The position numbers and the translations under genes were made by a program. 64,000 nucleotides of DNA from Fasciola hepatica (lineage: Eukaryota > Platyhelminthes > Trematoda > Plagiorchiida > Fasciolidae), in the NCBI GenBank assembly GCA_948099385.1, contig CANUEZ040000168.1:7917501-7981500 (forward strand), read 5' to 3'. Under the pieces are notes generated by a model. It made no database searches, was not told the DNA's origin, and saw only the letters and a list, made by a program, of their open reading frames with translations. Below are positions 1 through 14,319 of this stretch, one piece after another. The stretch's first letter is position 1. The number at the start of each line of letters is the position of its first letter.

Positions 1-906
1 TTTGAACCTTTTTGTACAGCTTTGAGAAGCCGTAGTCCAGTAGCACATCGGTGCATACATTTTTTAGAATGAAGAACTTAACGTTGAGGTATGAAGTATT
101 TCTGCACACGATAGATCCGAAACAGTGACCTTCTGTGTTGTTGGATAAGTTGTTGGGGCAGATAACTTTCCAACCATAGTTCGGGACTAGGGCAGACGCT
201 ACGTAGCTTTTATTGTTGCCGGTAGTGCTAAGGGCCTGTAAAACAATCCAGTTTACTTGAATACTAGTGGCAGCACTCCGCAGGCATGTTGGTGCAGCAG
301 TAGTTGCCATTGAAGAAAAAAAGGATTCAACGCGGAACCGACATGCTTACTCACAGCATCGGATCGGAAAACTCCCTGAAATTGACCCTTTCTCCACAGA
401 GCTTGCATGTGGCATCTCTTGTCGGACAGTCGACACGTGAATGCTTTCTGTTACCACAAAAATAGTAGTTTGTTGAAACCACTGCAACAGTCGGTTCATC
501 GGAACAGGGAGATTAAGTCAGTTGGGCCGAGTCGCGATCCATCGTCGATACCCCATAAAGAGTAGCTGGTGGGGAAGCCTCGTACATGATAGACTGCTTC
601 TGTGCCATTCGCAAAGCTTCTGCCGTCTCTAAGGCTGTTCTCTGATTGATAACTGAAAGTCAACTTATTGTCCCTTCAATGCTCCAGTCTGGTCAGGTTT
701 TGTATCTCTTCGAATTATCATTACACTAAACCTATTTCTACAGTCTAACTGCACAATGCAGCACGGGGGGATGACCAAGAACACGTTCGGATTTGATAGA
801 AATTCTGCTCATATTGCTCTCAGTCCACCTAACTAGATTTTGTCCGAGAAATATATCGGTAATTAAAATCTCTGACGTCTTTCTCTACGTTCCGTTTCGC
901 ATTCAG
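1..906. other. Upstream intron of BTAF1; no feature recognised
   Basis: Exon 1 of the model opens in the middle of a codon after an acceptor ending at 906, so this stretch must be intron. I see no upstream exon, no clear transposon frame and no long simple repeat here. The gene's start codon and its N-terminal HEAT repeats lie to the left of the window. Confidence 0.6.
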
Positions 907-1256
907 TGTCGAATTCGCCATTGCTTCCGCATTGACAAACCTGAATTGCCTCCTACCGGGACGGTTAAGCTTGCTCATTCGGCCGTTTATGGACACGATT
1001 CGCTGCATTTGTCCTACACCGTCCGCAGCCGAATTGCAGTCGAGCAAAAATTTGGAGCTTCTGTTAACCACACAGATGCTACCAACTGGGTCAAACCTAA
1101 CTCTGCAGCGTCTTGCCACAGTTTGTCTAGCTCGACTCCTCCAACTGGAATGGGCTTTGCACGCACGCAAACAGTCCACTGGTGCCTCAAATCCGTCGAA
1201 GGCCGCGGTGAAGGTGGTGAAAAATTTGGCCGCCTCTTTATTGGAGTCAGATCCAC
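907..1256 (+). CDS. BTAF1: BTAF1 exon 1 (first in window), HEAT region
   Basis: The acceptor is a pyrimidine-rich stretch ending in CAG at 904-906. The donor is GTATGT at 1257. The frame starts at 908 after one base of a split codon and reads [12 protein letters not shown], then a segment ending IIRPLM-like ([10 protein letters not shown]), which matches the human LPPKLNPIIRPLMETI region. It continues to [14 protein letters not shown], the counterpart of human IIKNLCSSLCVDP. It is longer than the human segment by an insert of about 30 residues near the middle. It ends in phase 1. Confidence 0.88.
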
Positions 1257-4200
1257 GTATGTGATTTTTGTGCGTTGCGGCTCACCTGTCACACATCTCT
1301 TTGTGTGAATTTGATAGTTTCAGCTATAGTTCTTTTTCAGTCCCAGGACAAGAGAATGACTGCTTCTGGTATTCTCGGACATTCTTGGATTAGTTATTAT
1401 CTAACAGAGGTGTGCAAAGAAGGTGCCTGAAACAATCAGATGTGTTTATTCTAGTTCGAAAAGCAGCCAAGCAGTATTAGACTCCGGAATGGTGAGGTAA
1501 TGATAGGGTTTTTAAATAACGTTCATAACTGAGCTATTTTCTCTTGAGGTCCAGCTACCGTGAAATTTGTGGAAAATGTACGTTAGCTATCACCTCCGTC
1601 GGTCAACACTCGTTTCTCGTTGGTTATCCTTTGCCTGTTTTGTACTGGCAGTTAGCCCACATGACTGCTGTTTTATCTCACTATTTAAAGCTTCTTTGAA
1701 TAGGCCCAGACAACAATCTTTCTAATCAAAGACAACAGTTGATATCGTGATTGGGATAAAATGTTTTTGAATAGAACTCAATGAATATGATGCCATTCAT
1801 TCTGTCTCGCATGATTTTGAAACCATGTTGAAATGAATGGAAAAACGCATGGTCATGTGTGATTTTTAACCTTGTGACAGTAGACCCGTCAAATTTAGTT
1901 CGACAAGATCATAGCAGCACGCTGACCCAGGGTGTGGCTTCTACTCTTTGCTGCGCTTTAAGGCTATCTAGTTAAACCTTGGTGCTGATCCCCGTATATG
2001 CTGTATAACATAAAATCGCCTTGAAAGCTACCACTGACCCGCTTTATAAGATGTTCACGGGAGCCACTACAACGAATTGTCCAGCTCGCCTATACTAGAC
2101 TACCTAACGCTCAAAGTTGACTAACAGTATGCTAGAAAAAACAATATTTCACTGTTGACATACAATCCATATGTGGGTAGCTACGTTCATAATGTTCGTT
2201 TCTGTTCTAAGGTGATTGAGCTGTGTAGACGGAACACTGACGTTCCCGCTACCTTGCATAGTGTATTCGATTTGACTTTCAGTGTGAACTATGTGTTATT
2301 ACTGTAAAATCATTCTTAGGTTTGCTTCGGCCTTCAATCTGTGTACGATGCTCATCATTGGAACCAGCATTCGATTTATATTTATATTTATCGCCCAAAG
2401 AACATACGATGGTTGCCGCGTGATTGCCGCAGACAGTTACAGGATGCTCCATTTGGTCACCTTTTCTGAGATGGTCTTGTTTGTGACGCAGAAAAAAGTC
2501 CAAGATCGTGTAGAAATGAGTAAATGTAAAGAGTTTGACACTGCCGTGTGGCGATTTTCAATTTATTCAGCATTGATACTGCACAGTAAACCATTTTATT
2601 CACGGGTCAAGATTCGACAACGAAAGAAATTGTTATTGGTAGAGAGATGCTTAGTTAATCCACGTTATCTTCCAGTCTTATTCTATTTTATACCGTAGAT
2701 CACAAAACCACTAGTCGTTCATAGGTTTCAAGAATTGTACTGATAGGGCTACATTTCTACCGAAAGATCCATTCATCATTGACATGAAGCCAAGTAACGG
2801 TCGCGTGATGCATTGAATGATCGTCAGTTCACATAATTTTGTGTTAGCAGTATAAAATGGAGCATCGATTTTTTGATATTGCGTGACAGGAACAGGATGA
2901 TTATGAATGTGGATTTCTTACGCACCCCAAGTGCATCAATCGATCTGAAGCGGTCGGTTGAAAAAACCGATTGATGTTTATCGTTGGTCAGTCGATTCAT
3001 TGTGTGTATTTGTAAGTACGAGCCATATGATGACGACTAGCATGACTGCTTTATTCATCGATTTGGTGTTTCACCGAAACTTTTACTGCTTTTGGAAACA
3101 CTTATGTATTGCTTTGAGGACTGTTGTTGGTGAGCAAATTCACATCTTAACAACGAAGAAACAAACAAGTGCAAACAATAGCTGTTATTTTGGAATGACC
3201 TCAAAGAAAGAAGGGGGTAAATCGCGAGATCCCAATATGATCAAGATCATCCAGGTCTCGTGTTATTCTATTCTAATCATGGGTGGCAGAATAACGACTA
3301 GCTGACCAATGAGGAAAAAATGAATGACAGTCTTGACACGTGTCAACTGATACGAAGACCGTCAGTTTTTCCGTTTCTTCAACACTACTACTTGAAGTCT
3401 GCTCTCATGCTCAATCAGAAGCATAAGCATTTGTGTACACAGGTGGAAAGTGATTAAGGGTTCATTCCGCGAAAAGTGTCCAATACCTAGTTGATTACAA
3501 GCACACTCAGAGTAATTTCCGTAATAGGATTGACGTATTCTCGGTAGTGTATTGTGAAGTCCAACTCTGCGGTTGCTCGTTGCGATACTCTTTCAGTGAC
3601 TGTTCTGCATATCGCCTCAGACCTGATGGTCATGATTCCTGGTTCTTTTTCCATCGCCGGATTTAATAAACCGGCCGAAGGTCTAGAAGCAGTATGTCCT
3701 TTTCTATAGTACTGGTCCATTTTTTGAGCTGCCTATCAGGGCAAGGGGCAGGATAGTGTTTGTTTGATTGTCTCTGACTCGGGTTGCCGAAGCGTATAAC
3801 TGAACCACTGCAGTCGTCGACGTTGAAGGTTGATGAAGAGTGCATCAAAGTCAGAGCAGAGCATCGTCTCTTTACCTCTTCGTTAGACACCATAGCGCGC
3901 CACTTGACCTGGAGGATTTTCCGCATACACCACTGATCGTAACTGTCTAGCCTTCAAATATTCTCAGCTCGCAGTGACCAAGTTTCGTAGCCATAGATGA
4001 GTACGAAGCGGGTAGCGGCACGGTAAGCCCGAACTTCGGTTCTTAAGCGGATTTCACTGTGAGTTCACGGCGTCTGTCGTAGTTGGAGGAAGGCTCTCCT
4101 GACGCTGTCGATCAGTATTACCACTTCACCTTCTTCCTGGCTGTTCGGAAGCAGAGTTGAGTCCAGGTATTCCAATAAAGCTGCGTATTCCACCGATCGA

Positions 4201-7200
4201 TCGTTGACGGGACAGTTGTTGAACTGTCGGGCCTCGATTGGTTGTAAAAGCATTGTTTTTGGTTGAATTCACTCCCAGCCCGATTGACTTCGCGAAAGAA
4301 TTGACTCGATCGATAATTGGTTGGAGCTTAATGAAGGAGTTTCCTCGCACGACGATATCATCCACGACCTCCAAGTTCGAGATGTATATTTGCTGGTTAA
4401 GCTGAACACTAGGGTAGTTGTATAGTGACTGGTGAGAGGAAACAGCCCTGTCTAACTCCGATTATGAGTGCGAACTCAAGGTTGTTTGCGTAGTATCGCT
4501 AAGATTTGGCTGAATGGCCGGGTGAGCAATGCTGAGGTCAGAAAGCGAGTATTGAGTACTAATTCAGAGAACGTTGTGGTACAGCGTATCCAGCTTCGTA
4601 GACTTCGTTGGTTGGGGCACGTGTTATGTATGGCACACACACACACACACACATCTTCATACCGTGTCCTGTTTTCCGTTCCTCCTACGGAGTGGAAGAA
4701 ACCACGTGGAAGTCAACAGATGACGTAACAACGGGGAATGCGAGAATGTACAACGAACTTGGGAAATTTAGGTGCCACACGTCTTCGTGGCTGGGGTCAA
4801 AAAGATCCCCTCACCAATTGGCTGAAGACACTGAAGGATATTGCAGAGAACCGCGAACAGTGGCGATCGTGTTGTCACTTTCTGTCGAATCCAAATGGCT
4901 GATCAGTGTGTGTTTGTACAGTTATATTGTGTATTCCATGTGTTTTGGCTTTTAGGGCATTCTTTCCTTTTCCCACCTGTGTAAGTCCACTCTCTGTCCT
5001 ATCTCCACATGGTGAGAAAGGTGAGAAATGCAGTGGCCAATGGGGCTTGCCCTACTGTTTAACGGCATGTGATAATGATCGGACATCCCATCGGATTGAA
5101 TTATGGTCCACAGGTTTTCGCGATTGACCGACTTGAAGACGGTCCAGAATACCGTTGTCTGCTGGATCTCAGAGCGGTTCCCTAGTGTTTGGCAGCGGTG
5201 ATAGACAGTAAGCCACTGTCGTCCGGCCGGCTACCAAATCTGGTATATTGGGACCTTATGTGGATCTCTTCCGCTCCAACTCTCAGGGTCTGATTTGCGA
5301 TTATCCCTAATATCGCAGTAGGCCTTCGTGGCTTTGGAGTATTTATCCCTTCCATGCGCAAGCATGTTATAACAAATAAGTGTGGAGATTTGATCCTCAC
5401 AGCCTCTGTCACGGCGAGAACTTCCTTGGCTTGGGCGAATGCATCTGTCTCTTGCCTTGGAAAGACTGTTTTGTAGCAGCGCACCGAAAATCTTTGCGGC
5501 GGCCTCGATCAAGCTGATCCCTCGGTAGTTGAGTTATCCCTTTCAGAATGGACAGCACAGTAGACATGCCCCAGTTTGATGGGAATACTTCCTTCTTGTC
5601 AATGAATGACGAGAACAGGTTTCTTATACTGGAGGGATGTTATCTTCTCCAACGGCCTTGCTGTCTTTCAGTTCGGTAATAATTTATGTGATTGCCGAAA
5701 CACTGGGTGGGGCGCAGTTTCTGCCGCACTGGACGGGAAGAGTTGACATTGGTCGGTCCGTCGGGTGTTTTGTAGGTCGTGTGAACAGTTGACCAAAATG
5801 TTTCGACCCATCGGTCCATTTTCTTGCTTTGTTCTTTTACCAGGTTTCCTGCTGCATCACGAAGAAGGGAATCTTGTTTGCAGTACCTATTCGACACGTT
5901 GCGAATGAGACGGAACAGTTTACCAAAGTCACCATTTATTGACGTGATCCCCATTTTTTCGGCTATTTCAATCCAGCATCTCTCGATCAGTCCTAATGGA
6001 GCGTGTGACTTCTCGTTGCAGTCTGGGGCGTTCAGTGGTGCCTGCGAGCCGGGCTTCGTGTGTTTCGGTTGACAACTGGAGTGTGGTCTCAGAAATCCAA
6101 TCTTTTGCCCGCATTTTCGTTCTCCTGAGTATATGTAGCTTCCTTGATTGTGGACTTTAATTGAGTCCACTACTCAGACATACACGATTCACGGGATATT
6201 TAGTTCTCCGTCAGCACTCACTTTCACGCTACGTGTGTTTCACTATGACTTGCTACTCCTGAAGAAGAACGTTATCTTGGCCAAGGCTTTTGATCAACTT
6301 AAACGCTGTAATTGACTCCGTCGATGATCTTGTTGACTGCAGTTTTCAGCGACAAGTTTCTGTTATTTATGATGACCGTTGGTATCACAGGCCGAGTTAG
6401 ACAGATACAATTCCCGTAGCATGTTCCGGTGAATTAATCTCATCAATAAAGTGCGACAAATGGCACCTTGAGTGTACCACAGTTGGCTCAAAAGATTCGT
6501 TCGCAGTAGGGAAGAGTCTGTTACACTGATCGCGTCGCATAGATCAATCTAAAACGTGATCGTACTGTCAGCCGCGACAGTACACGGTTGGTTTGTGTTT
6601 GTGGTCGGATTGCACAAATCTCATGGAAGCACTAACTTTTGGGCATCGTTTTATTTATGCTGTGTTGTTTACCATGATTTAGGTCTTAGCAGATATAGTT
6701 AGTCCAACAGCCTTATGCACACTAAATGTGACAGTTAGAAATGAAGAGACAGACAAGCGCTTATTACTATTTATTTTCATACTTTCTCCCTCTTTCCTAT
6801 ATTTTCCCTTGTTACTTCTCATCAGAATTGCATTCCATTATTGATCAGAATGAGGGAAAATCAATCTCTAAACTCAGTTCGGAGTCGGAGTCGCCGGTGT
6901 CTGATGAAAGAGACTGCATCAACCGCTTGCCCAAGGTGCTATCCGGAACGGATTTGCTGGTGAGTACGTGGTCGATCATTTTCGCCGTTGGTGAATAGTC
7001 CATTCCTCGTGCCTGAACATTGATGATATTTCATGTCCTTTTCTTTTTACTGGATGAAATTCTTATTGCTGGTTAGTTCTGAGGTTTTTCCAGCCAAGCG
7101 GTGGATATGCGAGTGATCCAAATGAAAGCGAAGTGAACGACACCATGGCCATCACTTTTCGACTTCGTTCTTCGTAAAATTGAGATAACCATGAGAATCG

Positions 7201-10200
7201 GAAATGTCGCATGCGACCTAACCCACTGATCGTTCTTATTCATCGACATTGCGGAAGACAGCACCGTACCTGTGAATTATTCATCTATTGTATCGTTACG
7301 TGCTTTGTCCCATCAGGAAGAAGATACGCCTAGATGTGGTGTGATGGCTTGTGCTTCTTTATCACCAACGAGGCTGCGCAGGATGGTTTCCTGGTCTCAC
7401 GTGACGGACGGGAAGAAGCTCCATCACGGATGCTTCTGTCGCGTTTCTGTGCGGGGTTGACTCCCCGAAAGCATATAGGTGGCCCATTTGCTATCCTAGC
7501 CAAGCGGACTAACAACGGCGATCTTTTCATCCGGTCTTGTTCTCACCGTAGGCTGTTTCTATCGAATACGAACTTTTGCCGCGAGAATCGGTGTAGACTC
7601 CCTTGGCGTGCCGTGCCTTCACTGCATTAGACTCAGATTGACCATATTGTCATTAGTCACTGCTGGCTTGGGTCGTTTAGAGACGCATTCATTCTGGTTC
7701 ATGCCTTTGGACTCAGGTAACGACTGGGTACTTGCTGTTTACATCTCGCTTATGGTCGTATCAATACTAAAGACACCGAGCCCGCACAACTGCTTCTAAA
7801 TGATAACTGGCGATCTGCTTTCCAGGCAGAGCTTTTTCGCTGTTATCGATGCGGCCAGTGAACCCCGGCAACAAATCAATGCCAAAGTATACTCCAGTAC
7901 AAGTAGGCCTCACAGTTAATCAGTGTCTCCGGTGTCAGATGCTTGTGGATCCGTCCGTCCGGACACCACATTCAAAGAGGTGCGCAAATCTTTGATGCAT
8001 CAATTGATCGGAAACTTGAATGGGGCCTGTGAGCAGTGTTGGACTACGAAATATAGAGACATAGAAATGACTCCATCTACTGGTAATGGTCACAACCTTC
8101 GTCGTTGGATCCACCTGTCTGCGGAAGTCATATGTGCATGAGGTGATCAAGGAATCCGATAGTTCACTAACTCGCGGAAGCTGTGGGTGTGAAAATCAAA
8201 CCGCGTTTAGATCAGGCCGAGGTTGTACCGATCGTATCTTTACTCTTTGACATATACCAGAACACATTCTCTGTAGGGACTCTGGGTTTGGAAATAGCCC
8301 TATCCTCTTGGGAGACTAGTGCAGGCAGTAAACTGTCTAACGTCTAATACGCGGACGATATTATGTTTCCAAATGTAGGTCCAGGGTATTTGCAAGTTCT
8401 TCCAGGTAATGTAAACTACAGTGTAGCAGTGTTTGGGATGCGTTTTGCAGCTTCTAACTTGGTCATTTACCGACTCTTGTCTTAGCAACGGGAGCTTTAT
8501 GTGAAGTAAATGAGTTTTATTAGTTCTTCCGTTACATGTCAGCAGATGGTTGGATATCGGATGAAATTTCGTTGCGTACGAAGAAGGTGCTTTTGACTTT
8601 TGCCACTTTGAACCATCTGTGGTGTCAGTGCGGCATCGGAGTATCCACGAAGCGTCAAGTTAACCCCGACGTATTCATATATGTCCTTTAATCTGCTCCG
8701 AAAAAGGTAGGAGACTGTCGGTGTTTGAGCATCGATGTCTTCGTAATACTGCTCGAATATGGCGGGAACACCTTATCAGCAATACTGGTTCTAGGCGTGG
8801 TGTGTTAGGAATAAGAGATTGATCGCTGGAATAGGTGCCAAATCTAAATAGAAGAGGTGGTTGTGACATGCGTTTCTTATACCTACATTGTTCTCCGTGC
8901 TAGTCAACGTTTGGAAATTAGGTCGCGATGGTGAGTCGTGAACTTTGACCAATAGACTTCTTTGAGTAGGGTTTGGTTCCATCAGACCCGCACACCTAGC
9001 AGGCAGAGGTTTTAGTTGGCCCGGTGACATTCGGGTCCTTTCTTCGTCCTTATGATTTCCATCTATAAGTTTTCTGTTTATAAGCTGCTTATGCTTCTAA
9101 TCCTTTTCGCGCTCGATTCAGCCTTGCTGTGATATAGCAGCGGGAAGTAGAACAGCGTACTGGTTTAAAAATCCAAACGGAACTGATCTGCTTGCTTTGT
9201 CACTGGCTTACGGTTAAATAATCTAGAAAGCACCAAATTGTGTGGACCGATCCCTTTTCAAGCGGCATCTTCAACGGTGGCAACCCACTGGGTCCCATTT
9301 TTCCTCTTTGGGAAGATCGCGATATTCGCGCAAATCTAATATCATTCATAGTCGTACCCAAATAAAACCTGGAGTTTAATAAGAAGACCGCGGCAGTTTT
9401 CCGTCTGATTTTGGATGAGTATGTAGTGTTTTTTTTAAGTCGTTAAAAATTTTTCGAGACTTGTCCAAGCCCATCTAAACTGGATTCTGCATCAGGCTAC
9501 TTTTGTGCTTCTCAGTAGGCAAGTTATCGAAAAATCCACTCGGGTTGTTAGCTGCAGACCTGATTGCTGAGACCGCATATTTGCATACTGACAAAATTCT
9601 CGCCAGTAAGATCTTCCGTGAAACCAAGATTATTGACGGATAAATATCAGCATGTAATCGATTCCTCGGGACTCTGCAAGCGGTTAACATAGTTCAAAAG
9701 TTATGAAACCAGCGGCCCAGATTACTTCCCGATAGTCGTATTGCATGCGGTAACAGATTAGTCTTATAAATACCAGTCCCGTCTGAATATATCGGACAAT
9801 TACAAAGTTGTATCTGTCGCATCAGTGAAAAATGAAAAAATATGATCCGTGTGGTGCATATACAATACCTCGTAGGCATGTAAAATCTTATTACAACTAT
9901 CCCTACTGAGAACCGTATTACCGCTCACAGCGAATCAGATATTTTAACCTCTCCAGTGCGATAAAGTTTTTTCTATCACCAATCGTGAAACGCGAATGTG
10001 TCATGATGTGTTAAATAATAAACACACGGATTCAGTTATGCTAGGAAGAAAACGTGCTAGGTACTCCACCTCTGATGCATGCCTAAGATTCGTGCAGCCA
10101 CAGATAAGAGCTGGGTATCTGATGAAGACCAATGAGATGAAAGATATCCTAAGAGCACAGTAGTTTATCAACTCATAGGTGCTACTCTCATCGGGCACCC

Positions 10201-13200
10201 CATATACCAGAAACCTTGGTTGTGTGCACTGAAATTCTCCTGAGAATACTATCAACTACGGTCACGATACACGTACATGACCATCATCATGCACAACACG
10301 TGACTGGACATTGTTTGCTATTTCCATATCGGAATGATCTCTTGTTTGCTGCGCTGCTCACGTCGGTTGACTCTAATGGCTGTTGTCGTGTTATGTATAC
10401 ATTTTCTACCTATTGGTCCGCCAATTTTCCTTAAACAAATTATGTTGTCCTTATGCTCTCACACCTTCGTTCTGTATTCCCGCAACTTCTTTTTAGTTAA
10501 CTGCGAATGACTCGCGTAATCCGTGGCTAGAGGCTCGTTTTCACGGATCTGCATTGGCATTGGGCTACCTGTGTCAAACATTCCTCCAACCCAACAACCT
10601 AAATGTCCAATCAATGGGTGATCCCGGTGCATCACCTTACGCGGTGGAACCACTTCGGCATCTTCAGCTCGGCTTGCCCGGTCTATGGACACTGATGTGG
10701 ACAGAACCGGTCAGGAGAATCTTCGCGTTAGGTGACACACTAGGCGTAGAACGGCGTGATTCTTCTCTTCGCTCTTTTCTGCAAGGTATGTCCCTCCGCG
10801 CAGAATGTGGTGAACATTATAAGTCCGGGTTTTGGTGACCATGTTTTCGGGTGATATCATTATTAAGCCATTACAATTTTATTTACATCCGAACGAAATG
10901 AGAACACGTGTTCCCGGGGTAAAATTAGTTCACATAGTATACAGCCGAGATCGACGTCATGCTCAAGGGTGACATCGATGACCTTCGGTCACGGAAGTTC
11001 AAGTGCTTCGAGCAGCTTTCATTGTGAACACACTAGTAATGGTCTGATGCTGACTGCCCTGGCCCTCGCTAATGTGCCTTATATTTGACAGTTTTTGGCC
11101 CATTTGGTGGGACCCCGTGCAGGATGCTGAATGAAATTGTACCATCAAATGATGGCTGCAACTGAGTGGTTTAGAAATGTCTTATCCATCACATGCAAGG
11201 CTACTGTCAATGCTGCCAAGCTCATATGTCTATTTTCAACATCGACCACCATAAAACACGAGAACGAAGATAGATTACCTTTGTCGGTCTATTCAATGTT
11301 TGCTTGTCAGTTCAAGTGCACCTATAGTGCCACGTATGTGGGTCCAACTATAGGACATCTATCTAAGCGCACAAAAGAGTGCCAACCACGAAATTTAGTT
11401 CGTCGGGTAATCAGAACGAAGCTACATTGTTTCAACTTTGAATTTTCGGTGTAAGTTGTATTACATATGGATGACAGGACAGAATCTCCCCAGAGGCACA
11501 CTACCAGTTTCCTGGTTGTTGCCGCACTTCAGGTATACGTACCCAGTACTCTCCTGTCCAGCCATCGCTTTACTTGCACATTCCGTTGTGCGTTTTGGAA
11601 CTGCAGTCTCATTTGAATCATTACAAGTATACATAGACAAGGAGTCCATTTTCAGAATCATAGGGCGATGTAGTATGCAAGGGCCGGTGTCTCTCCACGG
11701 GGGGTCACGCGCGTTCGATCTGAAATCACGAAAATACAGAAAACCTCTTGAACACTGTTCAGTAAGTGCATCACTGGGACCCACACCTACATAAGTCGAA
11801 TACCAAAACAGCTGCCTACAGCCTAGCTACAAAAGGGATTCTTCATTCTGAAATTTAGTCGTGATTAACTGACGAAATAACTCGAAGAATCACCTAGCAA
11901 TTCCTAAAATGGACTCTTCATCCATGCACACTCCTGATGTGTTCCTCATCATGATTTTTTTCCAGGCGGATACGATGTGAATTCGTGTATAAGATGGGCT
12001 GACAAAGACAGGCTAATATGACCATCGGGTTACACAGCCTGATTGTGTTCGAGTGTGCCTTCAAATCAAGTCAGTTATTTGCTTTTTACACAGTCGGGTG
12101 ACTGAGTATTTAGCAGTACATAGCTATGCTCACATCAATTACACAAAAAACAATGCGTTGTCTACAACAACAACTACAACAAAGTACAATAATAAGTGGT
12201 GATTTATGAACTATGACACTGAACGTCGCTTACTTTCAGCGTCAACGTTTGCAGGGTTGCATAAGAAAAGAACAAGGTAGGGAACAACGGAGGACCGTTG
12301 GGCAACCGTACATGCGTAAATCGTTCTTCAGTTACTATGGGTGGGCGAATAGGAGGCACACATGCTGATGTGGGTTATCAAAATTCTCTCGGGAAATGTT
12401 TTGCACTTTTTGTGATGATGTGATCTGATGGATTCTGTGAAATCTCTACGAAATATGCCACTCGCATAATATGAGTGCTTGAGAGACCTTTTTATTGTGG
12501 TGAAATCTTCAATTTTTTTCAGTCCAGGGAAGATTGGAGAAGAATACAACCAGTGAAGTAGTATGCATACGAGGACAAAACTGGGAAATTATTCTTGCGG
12601 AAACCACGTTAAGCTCGTCCCGGAATGTGCTACGCCTCAGTCGGAAACCAAAACCAGTTCGGGCCGGCACTCGATCGTATTTGTTGATTGCGTCATATGA
12701 TGGAAGCGTGGGCTGAACTGAGGGAATCACGTGATGGGAATTTGAGTGCACGCATTGCTTCACAATCCTGGCAAAACCCAGCCGGTTCGCATTTCGGAAT
12801 TAATTCAAAGTAGACAAACAATGACCAGTGCCACTGGGTCAGTTCTGGTCCGTAACAAAGAGAACAGGAAACGAAACTAAGCAGGGTAACAAAACCCATA
12901 CAGTTTAAGTACTTCGTCGATCGAGCGCAATTGGATTGGATATGAACTTGTCGCAAAAATGTGGAACGAGATAATGAGGTACTATCATTGCTTTTGTGAA
13001 AACATGTTTAGTTCAAAAAAGCGTATGGGTGATCGTAACCCCGAGGTATTTGAAGCATATTTAACGACTAATGGGGATCTTTCCTACCTGAGCGTCTGAA
13101 CAGGATTCCAAAATGTTCACCTACTTAGAGCCTTTGAGAAGAAAGAAAATAACGTCTGAACATTTACGATGGTTTAAAGTTGGGCCATGAGCTTCGGAGC

Positions 13201-14083
13201 GATCGTCAACATCTAAGGGATCAGATTGGAGTTTAAACATCAAGATCGGGTAACCCAATTGCAACATCATCCACATACTTTATGACGAATGGACAGTCAC
13301 TGATGGGCCAACTTGGTATCTTGTAGATGTTAGTAAAATCGCCAGTGTCCTCTAACAACTAGAAGTTGTGTTTCCGAACTCGAACCATTACGATAATGAG
13401 TGATCTCTCAATATATGAACCTGGAACCTACACTAACTGGAGCACAAAGTGTGATTCCGAACAGTAGAAACTGCTGCACTTGAATTACTTGAAAGACACA
13501 AAATCAGCTTCCTGTCTGTCTGTGTGTGCGTGTGTGCCAATCACTGATCGCTTTGGATGGCATCATTTTTGATTCATTCACTTAGACATTAGTACATCGA
13601 TATTAGCAAGTGGTCTAGTCACTGATTTTCGGCGTGCTAGTAATAAACCATAGTAAGTTGTTATTAGCTAGTTGCACTAAGATGGCTAAGGTCTTCAACT
13701 AGACACCCGCCAGTGGCTCCACTGGATTTGTTCTCAGAACAGCGGCTACGCCGCAGTAACGAGATCGAATAAGTGTCCCTGAGTATTGAAAATGGGTCAG
13801 TAACAACAACTAAGCAATTGTGTTTCGTATCCAGCCGCTTCTTTATGTGATCGTTCACGGAGAGGGTTCAGAAGCATTCCCTACCCTGTGCTACACATTG
13901 TGCACGATATCTCGATTTATTTGATTCGAGCTGAAAGTACGAATGTAAATTTATTATGCTAGTGGGTTAACACACCAGCATCTTAAATTTGGTCAGCGTA
14001 AGTGACTTAGTTCAAATGATTAGCAGAAAAACAGCGGTGCAATGTTGTTTCGTGCATCACATAATGTAAACAACGCAATATAA

Positions 14084-14141
<58 letters not shown>

Positions 14142-14246
14142 TCATTCACTCACGTTTGACAACGAGTCTTAGTTTGGATCGAAACGTCACAATAAACGTT
14201 TTACAACTCAGCGTACGCCTTGACTTCTCTATAATATATATATATG

Positions 14247-14319
<73 letters not shown>

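Noticed and set aside
829..1292. Two - strand and one other + strand frame over exon 1
   Set aside because: They overlap the BTAF1 exon, whose similarity to the human protein is clear, and show no motif of their own.
4636..4653. CA microsatellite as a regulatory or recombination site
   Set aside because: It is a short run inside a LINE fragment, with nothing to support a function.
12509..12956. Overlapping + and - strand frames of 60-87 codons
   Set aside because: No motif, no splice pattern compatible with BTAF1 and no copy elsewhere in the window.
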